In this document: positions 16,406 through 26,267 of the stretch, in pieces
Layout of the letters: each line of letters begins with the position of its first letter
Position numbering within the stretch: position 1 is the first letter of the stretch
Assembly: GCA_019689975.1 (NCBI GenBank)
Contig: JADGGK010000010.1
Location: 1 to 60,040 of the forward strand
Source: Pseudolabrys sp.
Lineage (GTDB): Bacteria; Pseudomonadota; Alphaproteobacteria; Rhizobiales; Xanthobacteraceae
Direction of reading: 5' to 3'
DNA length: 60,040 bases
Translations under genes and position numbers: made by a program
The notes under the pieces: model-generated
Seen by the model: the letters and a program-made list of their open reading frames with translations, nothing else
Database searches by the model: none
What the model was told of the DNA's origin: nothing

Positions 16406-17818
16406 ATGTCCGACGAGACCCTCACGCGCAAGACGGCCGGCGAACTCGCGGAGCTCGTGAAGACGCGCGCCGCAAGTCCGGTGGAAATTCTCGACGCGCA
16501 TCTCAGCGTGATCGCGCGCCTCAACCCGCAGCTCAACGCCATCGTCACTCTGGCGGCGGAGAGCGCGCATGAGGCGGCGCGCGAGGCCGAGCGCCGCGTC
16601 ATGCGCGGGGAGGGGCTCGGCCCGTTGCACGGCTTGCCGGTCGGCATCAAGGACGTGGTGGAGACCGCCGGCATCCGCACCACCTTCGGTTCGCCGCTCT
16701 ACAAGGACCACGTGCCGAACGAGGACGCCGAGGTCGTCCGCCGCCTGAAGCAGGCGGGCGCCATCGTTCTCGCCAAGACCAACACGCCGGAATTCGCGAC
16801 CGGCGCCAACACGGTCAACGAACTGTTCGGCGCGACCCGCAATCCCTGGAACACCGAATTGAGTCCGGCAGGCTCCTCAGGAGGGTCGGCGGTCGCCGTT
16901 GCCACCGGCATGCTGCCGCTTGCGCACGGCACCGATTTCGGCGGCTCGGTCCGCGCGCCGGCGGCGTTTTGCGGCCTCGTCGGCATCCGGCCTACGCCGG
17001 GGCTTACGCCCAACCATCCCATGCCGCTGCCATGGGATCCGGGCCAGGTGCACGGGCCGCTCGCGCGCACGGCCGAGGACGCCGCGCGCATGCTCGACGC
17101 CATGGTGGGGTTCAGCCGGATCTCCCCCATCTCGGTCGCGCCGCCGTGGCCGAGCGCCCTCGCCGCGGTTGTCGCGAGTAGGGACGCGAAAGGCCTGCGT
17201 CTTGCCTATTGTCCCGATATCGCCGGCATCGGCGTCGACACCGAGATCGACACCATCTGCCGCCGTGCGGCCATGGCGCTTGGCGCGGCAGGAGCGGAGG
17301 TTGAGGAGATCGCGTTCGACGCTTCCGAGGGGCTCGAACCCTATTTGACATGGCGCGGCGTGTGGATGGTCGGCCAGCAATTCCTGCGCCTCGATCGGCT
17401 CGAGGAGTTCGGCGCCAATCTGCGCGACAACGTGAAGGCCGGTCTCAAGGTGACGGCGCGTGACCTCGCCGCGGCCGAATGCGCGCGTCAGCGGCTGTTT
17501 CTCCGCTTCCGAGACCTGTTCGAGAGATACGATCTGCTGTTGACGCCAGCCACGCCGATCAAGCCGTTCCCGGTCAGTCAGAATTTTCCCACCGAGGTCA
17601 ACGGCCGCAGGCTCGGTAATTACATTCACTGGATCGCCGGACTGTTCCTCATCACGTTGATGAGCCTGCCGGCGGCGAGCGTCCCCGCCGGCAAGACCAA
17701 GGATGGTCTTCCCGTCGGCCTGCAGATCGTGGGCGCGCGTTTCGAGGAGCCACGCATCCTCGCACTGGCCAAGCTGATCCAGGCCATGCAGCCGATCGGC
17801 TGGCCTCCGGTCGGCTGA
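16406..17818 (+). CDS. Amidase-signature hydrolase
   Basis: 470 residues, normal for the family. The catalytic triad is readable: Lys82 in 'LPVGIKDVVETAG', the cis-Ser in 'SPAGSSGGSAVAVA' (residues 157-158) and the nucleophile Ser181 in 'TDFGGSVRAPAAFCG'. Amidase-signature enzymes hydrolyse C-N bonds of amides, carbamates, allophanate or acyl-hydrazides. Four bases separate it from the permease gene, so it is the last gene of the island I operon. It most likely acts on the product of the cyclase or on the imported compound itself. The substrate cannot be predicted from sequence. Confidence 0.93.
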   Translation: MSDETLTRKTAGELAELVKTRAASPVEILDAHLSVIARLNPQLNAIVTLAAESAHEAAREAERRVMRGEGLGPLHGLPVGIKDVVETAGIRTTFGSPLYKDHVPNEDAEVVRRLKQAGAIVLAKTNTPEFATGANTVNELFGATRNPWNTELSPAGSSGGSAVAVATGMLPLAHGTDFGGSVRAPAAFCGLVGIRPTPGLTPNHPMPLPWDPGQVHGPLARTAEDAARMLDAMVGFSRISPISVAPPWPSALAAVVASRDAKGLRLAYCPDIAGIGVDTEIDTICRRAAMALGAAGAEVEEIAFDASEGLEPYLTWRGVWMVGQQFLRLDRLEEFGANLRDNVKAGLKVTARDLAAAECARQRLFLRFRDLFERYDLLLTPATPIKPFPVSQNFPTEVNGRRLGNYIHWIAGLFLITLMSLPAASVPAGKTKDGLPVGLQIVGARFEEPRILALAKLIQAMQPIGWPPVG

Positions 17819-17820
17819 GG

Positions 17821-17846
17821 GGCGCTGCGCGTCCGCGTCCAGCGCC
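17821..17846. terminator. Stem-loop between convergent amidase and DUF882 genes
   Basis: GGCGCTG (17821-17827) and CAGCGCC (17840-17846) are exact inverted arms with a 12-base loop in the 49-base convergent gap. It could terminate both transcripts, although neither side has a strong T-run. Confidence 0.4.
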
Positions 17847-17867
17847 GCGACCTGCGCCGATCGCGCG

Positions 17868-19382
17868 TCAATCGAGCCAAGCGGTGCGCTGCACGGTGGT
17901 GAACTTGGCGGTGGCCAGGAACACCACCGCGCTTCCGGTGAAGCGCGAGGTCACCATTCCGCCCTGCGGGTCGCTGCCGAAGGTGATGGCGAGCGCCTCT
18001 GTCGGCCTGTGCAACAGGGCGCCGAGCCAACGCAGGTCGGTCTTGCCGACGCGCGTCATGGTCATGAACGAGGCGAGGCTCGGCGTCAGCATGAGCGCGC
18101 GCATCCAGGGGCCGCGCGGGTCCTGGCCGCCGATCGCCATCCCCCATATTGCGGTCGTCGGTCGGCCGGCCGCGCTGTCGGACCGCAGCTCGAGCGCAGG
18201 CGCGCCGCTCGCGCGCGGGGACGGCGACGGCGCAAGCGGCTGCGGCCATGCGGATTGCGGGGCGGACTCGGCGGCATAGGCCGATACGCGGGGGCCGGCG
18301 CTGCCCGTGACGCGAGGCTCGAGCGCGGCAAGCTCGAAGGGAGCAACCCTCGCCACCGCCGCCGATTCCGCCTGCGCGACGAAAGTTTCTCCGCGCGTGC
18401 GCGCCGGCCGTGCGACGGGCAGCGGCACCGCCGGCGGCGATTGGCGCGATCTGGCGGCGAGGCCTGCAAGCTTGAGCGGCGCGCGCGCGGTGCGGGCAAA
18501 GCCGCTCTCGTTGTCGTCGTTGTCGGCGAGGTCGACCTGCTGCCAGCGTTGCTGTGCGAGGAGCGAGGCCACGTGCTCGTCGTGATCGCTGATGAGGCCG
18601 GCCGCCCGTGCGGCTTCCAGCGAGCGCGCGCTCGGCGCGTTGCCGTGCCGTTCGACCTCCGCCAGCGCCAGTCGGTAGCCGGGCAAGGGCTGGCCGTCCG
18701 CGGGAATATGGACGGTGCGACCGTTGGGGAAGATCCTGACGAGTTGTTCGCGCGGCACGCTCGGCCAATGCCGCACCGTACCGGTGTCCATATGCACGAA
18801 TGGCGATCCCGAGGTCGGATAGAAGCCTACTCCGCCGCGCTGCAGCCGCAGGCCGACCTCGCGGATCTTCGCGAGCGGCACGCCGGGGATGGCAAAATCG
18901 ATGGCGTGGCCGAGCGTGTGCTGGCTGAAGCGGGCGACCCCGCTCGAGCGCGCGTGCAGCATGGCATTGGTGCCGGGCGAGCGATAGCCGCAGATCACCT
19001 CGATGGGTTGGCGGGCGCCGACCTCGCGATAGACCTCCCATAGGAGATCATAGAGATGCGGATCCATATGGATCGCCTCACCCTTGCGCCAATCGCGCAT
19101 GAACCAGTCGAGCCGCTTCAACGCGGCCTCGTCGTAGCGGCCGTTGCGCTTGAAGGTGACGGTGATGTCTTCGCCGGTATGAGCGTGATGGAAGGAGAGC
19201 GTGCGGGTGTCGCCTTCGGCGACGGCGTTCTGCAGCGCGTCGCATGCGCCGAACATCGCGAGCCAAGCAAGCCCGAACCGCAGGCTTGCGCGCGCCAGAA
19301 ACGAGGCCACAGCGTTTGCGCGCGCGGGCTTAACCGGCACAGCGATGTTCCGTGAAATGACCCGTCCCGTTGTCCCCGTCAC
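17868..19382 (-). CDS. DUF882 / M15-like (YcbK) exported protein with a long C-terminal extension
   Basis: 504 residues from a GTG start. A hydrophobic export signal lies at about 28-54 (cleavage near AVA). The DUF882 domain (about 56-210) carries 'VICGYRSPGTNAMLH', 'SQHTLGHAIDFAI' and 'SPFVHMDTGTVRHWP', matching the H-x6-D and H-x-D zinc ligands of M15 peptidoglycan peptidases. Most DUF882 proteins are under 250 residues; here another 300 follow, first a low-complexity Ala/Pro/Arg linker, then an ordered block with 'WMRALMLTPSLASFMTM' and 'ALAITFGSDPQGGMVTSRF'. It probably acts on or binds cell-wall peptides in the periplasm. Confidence 0.88.
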   Translation of the reverse strand: MTGTTGRVISRNIAVPVKPARANAVASFLARASLRFGLAWLAMFGACDALQNAVAEGDTRTLSFHHAHTGEDITVTFKRNGRYDEAALKRLDWFMRDWRKGEAIHMDPHLYDLLWEVYREVGARQPIEVICGYRSPGTNAMLHARSSGVARFSQHTLGHAIDFAIPGVPLAKIREVGLRLQRGGVGFYPTSGSPFVHMDTGTVRHWPSVPREQLVRIFPNGRTVHIPADGQPLPGYRLALAEVERHGNAPSARSLEAARAAGLISDHDEHVASLLAQQRWQQVDLADNDDNESGFARTARAPLKLAGLAARSRQSPPAVPLPVARPARTRGETFVAQAESAAVARVAPFELAALEPRVTGSAGPRVSAYAAESAPQSAWPQPLAPSPSPRASGAPALELRSDSAAGRPTTAIWGMAIGGQDPRGPWMRALMLTPSLASFMTMTRVGKTDLRWLGALLHRPTEALAITFGSDPQGGMVTSRFTGSAVVFLATAKFTTVQRTAWLD

Positions 19383-19566
19383 GGTCCCCCCTGGCCGCCC
19401 GTGGCGACGACCCGGCTAGTGTTGTCGCGACCGGTTAACGCCCCCTTAGCGCGGGGCCCCGTGAGCCCGATGACTGCCCGGCGAACATGGCAGAAAATGG
19501 CCGAGCGGTGCATCGCGCGGCGGAACCTGCGGCAAGGTCCGCTGGCTTGCTGCGCGATCCGCCGGG

Positions 19567-21057
19567 CTATCGGCTCGATGCCTGCTGCTCGCCGATCGCG
19601 GCGTTGTCGCCGCGCAGGCCGAGCGCGTCGAGCTTGCGGTAGAGCGTCGAGCGGCCGATCTTGAGCCGCCTCGCCACCTCCGACATTTGTCCGCGATAAT
19701 GCGCGATTGCGAACCGGATGACCTCGCGCTCGATGTCCTCGAGCGGACGCGCCTCGCCCCGCGGATCGACGAGGGAGAGCGTCGAAGGAGCAAGTGTGGT
19801 CGCTGCCGGCTCGGGCCAGGCGGTTGCGATGGCGGGGGGAGACTCGATCGAGGGCGCAAGCGGTGCGGCCTCCGGGCCGACCTGCGCCGCGATTTGCGGG
19901 AGTTCGCGCAGGCCGATCTCCTCGCTCTCGGCGAGCACCACCGCGCGGAAGATCGCGTTTTCGAGCTGACGCACGTTGCCGGGCCAGCGATAGGCGCACA
20001 GGAGCGCCAGGGCCTCCGCATTGATGCTGCGCACGCGCTTGCCTTCCTCCGCCGCGATGCGCGCGAGAAAATGGCGCGCGAGTTCCGGGATGTCCTCCGG
20101 TCGGCGGCGCAGCGGCGGTACGGAAATCGGAAAGACGTGCAGGCGATAGAAGAGATCCTCGCGGAATCGGCCGCTTTTCACGTCGGCGATCAGGTCCCGA
20201 TTGGTGGCCGAGACGATGCGCACGTCGACCTTGATCGACCGGCGCGAGCCCACCGGCTCGACCTCGCCCTCCTGCAGCGCGCGCAGCAGCTTGACCTGCG
20301 CCGCCGGCGGCAGCTCCCCGACCTCGTCGAGGAACAGCGTGCCGCCGTCCGCCTCGACGAACTTGCCGGTATGCCTGTCGGTCGCGCCGGTGAATGCCCC
20401 CTTCTCGTGACCAAAAAGGATCGATTCGATGAGCGTTTCGGGCAACGCGCCGCAATTGACGGCCACGAACGGCTTGGCGCGGCGCGGGCCGCTGCCGTGG
20501 ATCGCGCGCGCGATCAATTCCTTGCCGACGCCGGACTCGCCTTCGACCAGCACCGGTATCGCGGACGCCGCCGCTTTTTCCACCGCTTTGATCACCGGCC
20601 GCATCGCGGGCGAACGGGTGATGATGTCGGCGAAGGTGAGGGTACCCTCACGCCTGCGCTTGAGCCGCTGCAACTCCCCGGCGAGCGCGCGCGCGGCAAG
20701 CGCGTTGCGCAGCGATACCTGCAGGCGCTCGGGGCTGACCGGTTTAACAACGAAGTCGGCCGCGCCCGCGCGCATCGCCGAGACGACGTTGTCGATGCCT
20801 CCATGCGCGGTTTCGACGATGACGGGGACGTCGCAACCCGCCTGCCGCAGCCGCGCCAGCAGGCCGAGCCCGTCGAGATCGGGCATGACGAGGTCGACGA
20901 CCAGCGCGTCGATGCGTTCCTCCGGCGTATCGAGCAGCTTGAGCGCGCTGTCGCCACCCTCCGCGGTGAGCGCGCGATAGCCGAAACGCGTCACCATGGC
21001 GGCGAGCAGCCGACGCTGCACCGGATCGTCGTCGACGATGAGCACGGTTTCGGACAT
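19567..21057 (-). CDS. NtrC-family sigma-54-dependent response regulator
   Basis: 496 residues from the ATG at 21057. The receiver domain (1-120) has acidic pocket D10-D11, phospho-acceptor Asp55 in '[10 protein letters not shown]' and Lys in 'FVVKPVSPE'. The AAA+ domain (about 140-375) has Walker A 'GESGVGKEL', an intact sigma-54-contacting 'GAFTGA' loop and '[14 protein letters not shown]'. The Fis-type helix-turn-helix at the C-terminus is '[20 protein letters not shown]'. It would activate sigma-54 promoters when phosphorylated. No partner kinase is adjacent; the kinase at 33607 is of a different class and is not an obvious partner. Confidence 0.94.
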   Translation of the reverse strand: MSETVLIVDDDPVQRRLLAAMVTRFGYRALTAEGGDSALKLLDTPEERIDALVVDLVMPDLDGLGLLARLRQAGCDVPVIVETAHGGIDNVVSAMRAGAADFVVKPVSPERLQVSLRNALAARALAGELQRLKRRREGTLTFADIITRSPAMRPVIKAVEKAAASAIPVLVEGESGVGKELIARAIHGSGPRRAKPFVAVNCGALPETLIESILFGHEKGAFTGATDRHTGKFVEADGGTLFLDEVGELPPAAQVKLLRALQEGEVEPVGSRRSIKVDVRIVSATNRDLIADVKSGRFREDLFYRLHVFPISVPPLRRRPEDIPELARHFLARIAAEEGKRVRSINAEALALLCAYRWPGNVRQLENAIFRAVVLAESEEIGLRELPQIAAQVGPEAAPLAPSIESPPAIATAWPEPAATTLAPSTLSLVDPRGEARPLEDIEREVIRFAIAHYRGQMSEVARRLKIGRSTLYRKLDALGLRGDNAAIGEQQASSR

Positions 21058-21236
21058 GCAAGATTCTCCACGCGGCGCTGTGCCGAATTGGGGCACTGTC
21101 GTGCGCTTCGCTTAACGGCCTGTTAAATCGCCGGCCGAGCCCCGAGCCGGTGGAAAAATTGCCGCGCCGGAATCGCAAGTGCGGTCGGAAGGCCCTAAAT
21201 AGCGCGGTATTCACCTTCCTCCCCAGGTTTTCCCCG

Positions 21237-23057
21237 ATGGTTTCACGCGCCCACCGAAAGCGTCAGAAGCGTGCCGCCAAGCTCGGCGCGCTGCCGCAAT
21301 GGAACCTTGATGACCTCTATCCGGGCATCGACAGCCCCGAACTCAGGCAGGATCTCGAGAGCGTGCAGGCGCAATGCCTGGACTTCGCCGCCGAGTTCAA
21401 AGGCAAGCTCGCCGCCCTGGCGGCGGGGCCGGAGGCGGGGCAGGCGCTCGCCGCAGCGGTCGGGCGCTATGAGAGGCTCGAGGAACTCGTCGGCCGGCTG
21501 ATGTCATACGCTTCGCTCGTCTATGCCGGCGATACCGCCGATCCCAAGCGCGCCAAGTTCTACGGCGACGTGCAGGAACGCGTCACGGCGGCAACCGTGC
21601 ATCTCCTGTTCTTCACGCTCGAGCTCAATCGCATCGACGACGCCGTGCTCGAGGCCGCCATGCGGGACCCCGCCTTGGGCCATTACCGTCCCTGGCTCGA
21701 TGACCTGCGCAAGGAGAAGCCCTACCAGCTCGAGGATCGTATCGAACAGCTCTTTCATGAGAAGTCGGTCACGAGCTATGCGGCCTGGAACCGGCAGTTC
21801 GACGAGACCATTGCGGCGCTGCGCTTCAAAGTCGGCGACCGATTGCTGACGATCGAGCCCACGCTCAACCTGCTGCAGGATCCAGACGGCAGGAAGCGCC
21901 GCCTGGCGGCGGATGCCCTGGCAAGGACCTTCAAGGCCAATCTGCGCACCTTCGCGCTCATCACCAACACGCTCGCCAAGGACAAGGAGATTTCCGATCG
22001 CTGGCGCGGATTCAAGGACGTCGCCGACTCCCGACATTTGTCCAACCGGATCGAGCGCGAGGTGGTCGAGGCGCTGGTTGACGCCGTGCGCGCGGCCTAT
22101 CCCGATCTGTCGCACCGCTACTATGCATTGAAGGCCAAATGGTTCGGCAGGAAAACGTTGCCGCATTGGGACCGCAATGCGCCCTTGCCCAAGGTCGCGC
22201 AGCGCACCATCCGTTGGGACGACGCGCGCGCCACGGTGCTGGAGGCCTATGGCGATTTCTCGCCGAAAATGGCCGAAGTGGCAGACCGGTTCTTCACCCA
22301 GCGCTGGATCGATGCACCGGTGCGTCCCGGCAAGCAGCCGGGGGCCTTCTCCCATCCGACCGTGCCCTCCGTCCACCCCTATGTCCTGCTCAACTACCAG
22401 GGCAAGCCGCGTGACGTGATGACGCTCGCGCACGAGCTCGGGCACGGCGTGCATCAGGTACTGGCCGCGCCCAACGGCGCCTTGATGGCGCCGACGCCGT
22501 TGACGCTCGCGGAAACGGCAAGCGTGTTCGGCGAGATGCTGACCTTCCGCAAGCTGCTTGCGCGGACAACGGATAAAAAACAGCGCAAGGCGATGCTCGC
22601 GGCCAAGGTGGAAGACATGCTCAACACCGTGGTGCGGCAGATCGCCTTCTACGTGTTCGAACGCAAGGTGCATACCGAGCGGCGCTCCGGCGAGCTGACC
22701 GCGGAACGGATCTGCGACCTATGGATGGAAACGCAAAGCGAGAGCCTTGGTCCCGCGATCGAGCTCAGGGAGGGCTATGAGACTTTCTGGTGCTATATCC
22801 CGCATTTCGTGCATTCGCCGTTCTACGTCTATGCCTACGCCTTTGGCGACTGTCTGGTGAATTCGCTCTACGCCGTCTACGAGAAATCGGCTTCCGGCTT
22901 CGCCGAGCGTTATCTCGAGATGCTCGCCGCCGGCGGCACCAGATCCTATGCGGAACTGCTCGCACCGTTCGGGCTCGATGCGCGCGATCCGAAATTTTGG
23001 CAGGGCGGGCTGGGCGTGATCGCCAGTCTCATCGGGGAGTTGGAGGCGCTGGGATAG
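21237..23057 (+). CDS. pepF: M3B-family oligoendopeptidase (PepF-type)
   Basis: 606 residues from the ATG at 21237; the frame opens at 21150 but the extension lacks similarity. The zinc motif is H-E-L-G-H in 'TLAHELGHGVHQVL', with the third ligand in 'LTLAETASVFGEML' about 25 residues later. 'LPQWNLDDLYPG' at the N-terminus is the PepF entry motif. Enzymes of this family cleave oligopeptides of about 7-17 residues in the cytoplasm. It is divergent from the sigma-54 activator gene. Confidence 0.94.
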   Translation: MVSRAHRKRQKRAAKLGALPQWNLDDLYPGIDSPELRQDLESVQAQCLDFAAEFKGKLAALAAGPEAGQALAAAVGRYERLEELVGRLMSYASLVYAGDTADPKRAKFYGDVQERVTAATVHLLFFTLELNRIDDAVLEAAMRDPALGHYRPWLDDLRKEKPYQLEDRIEQLFHEKSVTSYAAWNRQFDETIAALRFKVGDRLLTIEPTLNLLQDPDGRKRRLAADALARTFKANLRTFALITNTLAKDKEISDRWRGFKDVADSRHLSNRIEREVVEALVDAVRAAYPDLSHRYYALKAKWFGRKTLPHWDRNAPLPKVAQRTIRWDDARATVLEAYGDFSPKMAEVADRFFTQRWIDAPVRPGKQPGAFSHPTVPSVHPYVLLNYQGKPRDVMTLAHELGHGVHQVLAAPNGALMAPTPLTLAETASVFGEMLTFRKLLARTTDKKQRKAMLAAKVEDMLNTVVRQIAFYVFERKVHTERRSGELTAERICDLWMETQSESLGPAIELREGYETFWCYIPHFVHSPFYVYAYAFGDCLVNSLYAVYEKSASGFAERYLEMLAAGGTRSYAELLAPFGLDARDPKFWQGGLGVIASLIGELEALG

Positions 23058-23214
23058 CGCCGGTGTCACTCGGTCCGGCCTGGGTCCGGCCGGAACGATC
23101 CGGCATTGCCCGTCGCCTCTTGCTCCCGTCGGGCCGCGGCCATCACCCGTCGTCGTTCCGCTGCAATCTCGGTTTTCCGGCCTATATTGGCGACAAAGGG
23201 TCCCGTCTGCGGTC

Positions 23215-24600
23215 ATGTCCCCCACCGATCCGGAGAAAAACCGCTTTTCCGCCCGCGCGCGCCGCTATGCGCGGGTCGGCACCAGCGTCGGTGGGATAGC
23301 GGCGCGCATGGCCGGCGGGCGTCTCCTCGGCGGCCGGGGAACGCGTGCGGACAACGCGCTCGCGCTCGCCGCCGCCCTCGGCGGGCTGAAAGGCCCGATC
23401 ATGAAGGCGGCGCAACTCATCGCCACCATTCCCGACGCGCTGCCGCCCGAATACGCCAACGAACTCATCAAGCTGCAAAGCCAGGCGCCGCCCATGGGCT
23501 GGGCTTTCGTGAAGCGTCGCATGCAGGCCGAGCTCGGACCCGAATGGCGGAGCAGGTTTGCGGAGTTCGACCATGAGCCGGCGGCGGCCGCTTCGCTCGG
23601 CCAGGTGCACCGCGCACGCAGCCTTTCCGGCGCGGCGCTCGCCTGCAAGCTGCAATATCCGGACATGCAGTCGGCGGTCGAAGCCGATCTCAAACAGCTC
23701 CGGCTCCTGTTCGCAATCCGCCGGCGTTTCGATCCGGCGATCGATACCTCCGAGATCGCGGTTGAGATCGCCGCGCGCCTGCGCGAGGAGCTCGATTACG
23801 AACGCGAAGCCAAGCATGTCCAGCTCTACCGGATCATGCTCGAGGGCGAGCACCTGATCCGCGTGCCGCGGGTCTGGCGCGATCTTTCCACTCGCCGCCT
23901 GTTGACGCTCGATTGGCTCGACGGTTCGAAGCTGCTTGCGCACCGGAACGATCCGCTTGCGCAGCGCAATCTCCTGGCGACGGCCATGTTCACGGCCTGG
24001 TGGCGGCCGTTTTCACGCTATGCCGTCATTCACGGCGACCCGCATCTCGGCAACTACAGCGTTTTTACCGACGGCAAGGGCGAGCCTGCCGGCATCAATC
24101 TGCTCGATTACGGCTGTATCCGCATTTTCCCGCCGCGTTTTGCCGGCGGCGTTGTCGACCTCTATCATGGATTGTTGCGCGGCGACGACGATCTCGTCGT
24201 GCATGCCTATGAGACCTGGGGCTTCAAGCGGCTCAATCGCGAGCTGATCGAGACGCTCAACATCTGGGCGCGCTTCATTTACGGCCCGCTGCTCGACGAC
24301 CGCGTGCGCACCATCGCCGACGGGGTCAAGCCGTCCGACTATGGCCGCAAGGAGGCCTATCGCGTGCACCAGGCGCTCAAGACCAAGGGGCCGGTGACGG
24401 TGCCGCGCGAGTTCGTGTTCATGGACCGCGCGGCCATTGGGCTGGGCGCCGTGTTTCTCCATCTTGCCGCCGAGTTGAATTTCCACCGGCTATTCAACGC
24501 CGCGATCGAGGATTTCTCCGTCGCCGAGGTGTCGCGGCGCCAGAACGAGGCGCTGGCCGCGGCGGGGCTTGCCGCGCCGGCGCAACGACAGGCTCCGTGA
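23215..24600 (+). CDS. ABC1/UbiB-like atypical kinase
   Basis: 461 residues. The ABC1 family marks are present: an Ala-rich nucleotide loop 'AAAASLGQVHRA', the Lys in 'LACKLQYPD', catalytic loop 'HGDPHLGN' and metal-binding 'LLDYGCIR' in place of DFG. The family's K-x-G-Q motif reads K64-A-A-Q67 here. There is no C-terminal pair of membrane helices as in UbiB, so this is a different subfamily. Members are linked to quinone or lipid metabolism, but the substrate is unknown. It precedes cytochrome oxidase subunit IV and pnt genes, a respiratory neighbourhood that fits a quinone-related role. Confidence 0.9.
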   Translation: MSPTDPEKNRFSARARRYARVGTSVGGIAARMAGGRLLGGRGTRADNALALAAALGGLKGPIMKAAQLIATIPDALPPEYANELIKLQSQAPPMGWAFVKRRMQAELGPEWRSRFAEFDHEPAAAASLGQVHRARSLSGAALACKLQYPDMQSAVEADLKQLRLLFAIRRRFDPAIDTSEIAVEIAARLREELDYEREAKHVQLYRIMLEGEHLIRVPRVWRDLSTRRLLTLDWLDGSKLLAHRNDPLAQRNLLATAMFTAWWRPFSRYAVIHGDPHLGNYSVFTDGKGEPAGINLLDYGCIRIFPPRFAGGVVDLYHGLLRGDDDLVVHAYETWGFKRLNRELIETLNIWARFIYGPLLDDRVRTIADGVKPSDYGRKEAYRVHQALKTKGPVTVPREFVFMDRAAIGLGAVFLHLAAELNFHRLFNAAIEDFSVAEVSRRQNEALAAAGLAAPAQRQAP

Positions 24601-24756
24601 TCGGTTCCGGCACCGCACGCGCGGACCCCTCGGAGCGCCCGGCGGGCGCGGCGAAGCGGTCGCGGGTTGACCGGCGGGCGCCGTTGCCCTTGCGCGGCAA
24701 TTGCGCTAACCCCTGAGGCGCGACCCGCCTTTTGGAGATCCTCGGAGTGACCTGTC

Positions 24757-25050
24757 ATGGCTGACCACGGCACCGTCGATTTTGCCACCGCGACCGGCAA
24801 CGATTATCCGGCGCACGAGGAAAGCTATCGGCGCTTCGTCCATTTCATTTTCGTCGGCATCGTCCATGTCGTGAACATCCTTTTCGGCCTCGCGGTGGGC
24901 GGAATCATGGGGCATTGGGTGCTGGCCCTGCTCGTTTTCGTCATTGCGATCATGGGTGCGATCCCGGGTCTGATCGGCGGCTCGCGCGCATCGAGCTATG
25001 TCGCCTTCGTGCTCTGCTTCCTCATTTTCGCCTTCACCGGCCTGTCGTGA
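24757..25050 (+). CDS. aa3-type cytochrome c oxidase subunit IV
   Basis: 97 residues in the Pfam COX4_pro_2 style. A soluble N-terminus ('HEESYRRFVHFIFVGIVHVV') is followed by three hydrophobic stretches ending 'FLIFAFTGLS'. In alphaproteobacteria this small subunit is an accessory part of the aa3 oxidase in the inner membrane. The catalytic subunits are not in this window. It lies 35 bases before pntAA and is probably co-transcribed with it. Confidence 0.88.
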   Translation: MADHGTVDFATATGNDYPAHEESYRRFVHFIFVGIVHVVNILFGLAVGGIMGHWVLALLVFVIAIMGAIPGLIGGSRASSYVAFVLCFLIFAFTGLS

Positions 25051-25085
25051 GTTAATCGCCGGCGCGGGTCGGACGGGAGGCGCGG

Positions 25086-26213
25086 ATGCGGATAGCGGTC
25101 GCCCGTGAAGTGGACGCGAACGAACCGCGCGTCGCTGCAACGCCCGAGACCGTCAAGAAACTGAGATCGCTGGGCGCCTCGGTCGCCGTCGCGCGCGGCG
25201 CCGGCCTCGCCTCGGGCATTCCCGATGCGGAATTCGAGTCTGCCGGCGCGGAGCTCGGCGCGGAGGTTGGGCGGGACGCCGATATCGTGCTCAAGGTGCG
25301 CCGGCCGACGGAAGAGGAGATGGCCGTCTATCGGAAGGGCGCGCTGGTCATCGCGATGATGGATCCCTACGGCAACGAAGCCGCGCTCGCAGCGATGGCC
25401 CGCGCCGGTCTGGTCGGTTTTGCCATGGAATTGATGCCGCGCATCACCCGCGCGCAATCGATGGACGTGCTGTCGAGCCAGGCCAACCTGGCCGGTTACC
25501 GCGCGGTCATCGATGCGGCGGAACAATACGGCCGCGCGCTGCCGATGATGATGACGGCGGCCGGCACCGTGCCGGCGGCGAAGGTGTTCGTCATGGGCGC
25601 GGGTGTCGCCGGTCTGCAGGCGATCGCCACCGCGCGCCGCCTCGGCGCGGTCGTCACCGCGACGGACGTGCGCCCCGCCGCCAAGGAACAGGTGGAAAGC
25701 CTCGGCGCCAAATTCATCGCGGTCGAGGACGAGGAGTTCAGGCAGGCGGAAACGGCCGCCGGCTACGCCAAGGAAATGTCGAAGGAGTACCAGGTAAAGC
25801 AGGCCGCGCTCGTTGCCGAACACATCAAGAAGCAGGACATCGTGATCACCACCGCGTTGATCCCGGGAAGACCCGCGCCGCGCCTGGTGTCGCAAGCGAT
25901 GGTGGCGTCGATGCGCCCGGGCTCGGTCATCGTCGACCTCGCGGTCGAGCGCGGCGGCAATGTCGAGGGCGTGAGACCCGGCGAAGTCGCGCGCGTGGGC
26001 GAAGTCAAGATCGTCGGCTACCTCAACGTCGCCGGGCGCCTCGCCGCCTCCGCCTCCGCGCTATATGCGCGTAATCTGCTCAACTTCGTCGATATCCTGA
26101 TCGACAAGAAGGAAAAGAAGCTTGCCGTCGACTGGGACGACGAGATCATCAGGGCGACGCTGCTCACGCGCGACGGGGCGGTGGTGCACCCCAATTTCAA
26201 GGCCAAGACGTGA
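25086..26213 (+). CDS. pntAA: NAD(P) transhydrogenase subunit alpha 1 (NAD(H)-binding)
   Basis: 375 residues, typical of the split form in which the alpha chain is two genes. It carries the N-terminal domain ('MRIAVAREVDANEPRVAATP'), the Rossmann motif 'VMGAGVAGLQAIATARRLGA' and 'ITTALIPGRPAPRLV', the NAD(H)-binding domain I. With PntAB and PntB it uses the proton motive force to reduce NADP+ with NADH. A 198-base gap separates it from pntAB. Confidence 0.96.
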   Translation: MRIAVAREVDANEPRVAATPETVKKLRSLGASVAVARGAGLASGIPDAEFESAGAELGAEVGRDADIVLKVRRPTEEEMAVYRKGALVIAMMDPYGNEAALAAMARAGLVGFAMELMPRITRAQSMDVLSSQANLAGYRAVIDAAEQYGRALPMMMTAAGTVPAAKVFVMGAGVAGLQAIATARRLGAVVTATDVRPAAKEQVESLGAKFIAVEDEEFRQAETAAGYAKEMSKEYQVKQAALVAEHIKKQDIVITTALIPGRPAPRLVSQAMVASMRPGSVIVDLAVERGGNVEGVRPGEVARVGEVKIVGYLNVAGRLAASASALYARNLLNFVDILIDKKEKKLAVDWDDEIIRATLLTRDGAVVHPNFKAKT

Positions 26214-26243
26214 TGGTTCCTCGTGCACCACGGATCTTTCCGA

Positions 26244-26267
26244 CCCTTCCCTCCGCAACCGGAAGGG
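26244..26267 (+). promoter_or_regulatory. Stem-loop in the pntAA-pntAB gap
   Basis: CCCTTCC (26244-26250) and GGAAGGG (26261-26267) are exact arms around a 10-base loop, 30 bases after the pntAA stop. No T-run follows, so it may be an mRNA-processing or stability hairpin that sets subunit ratios rather than a terminator. Confidence 0.4.
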
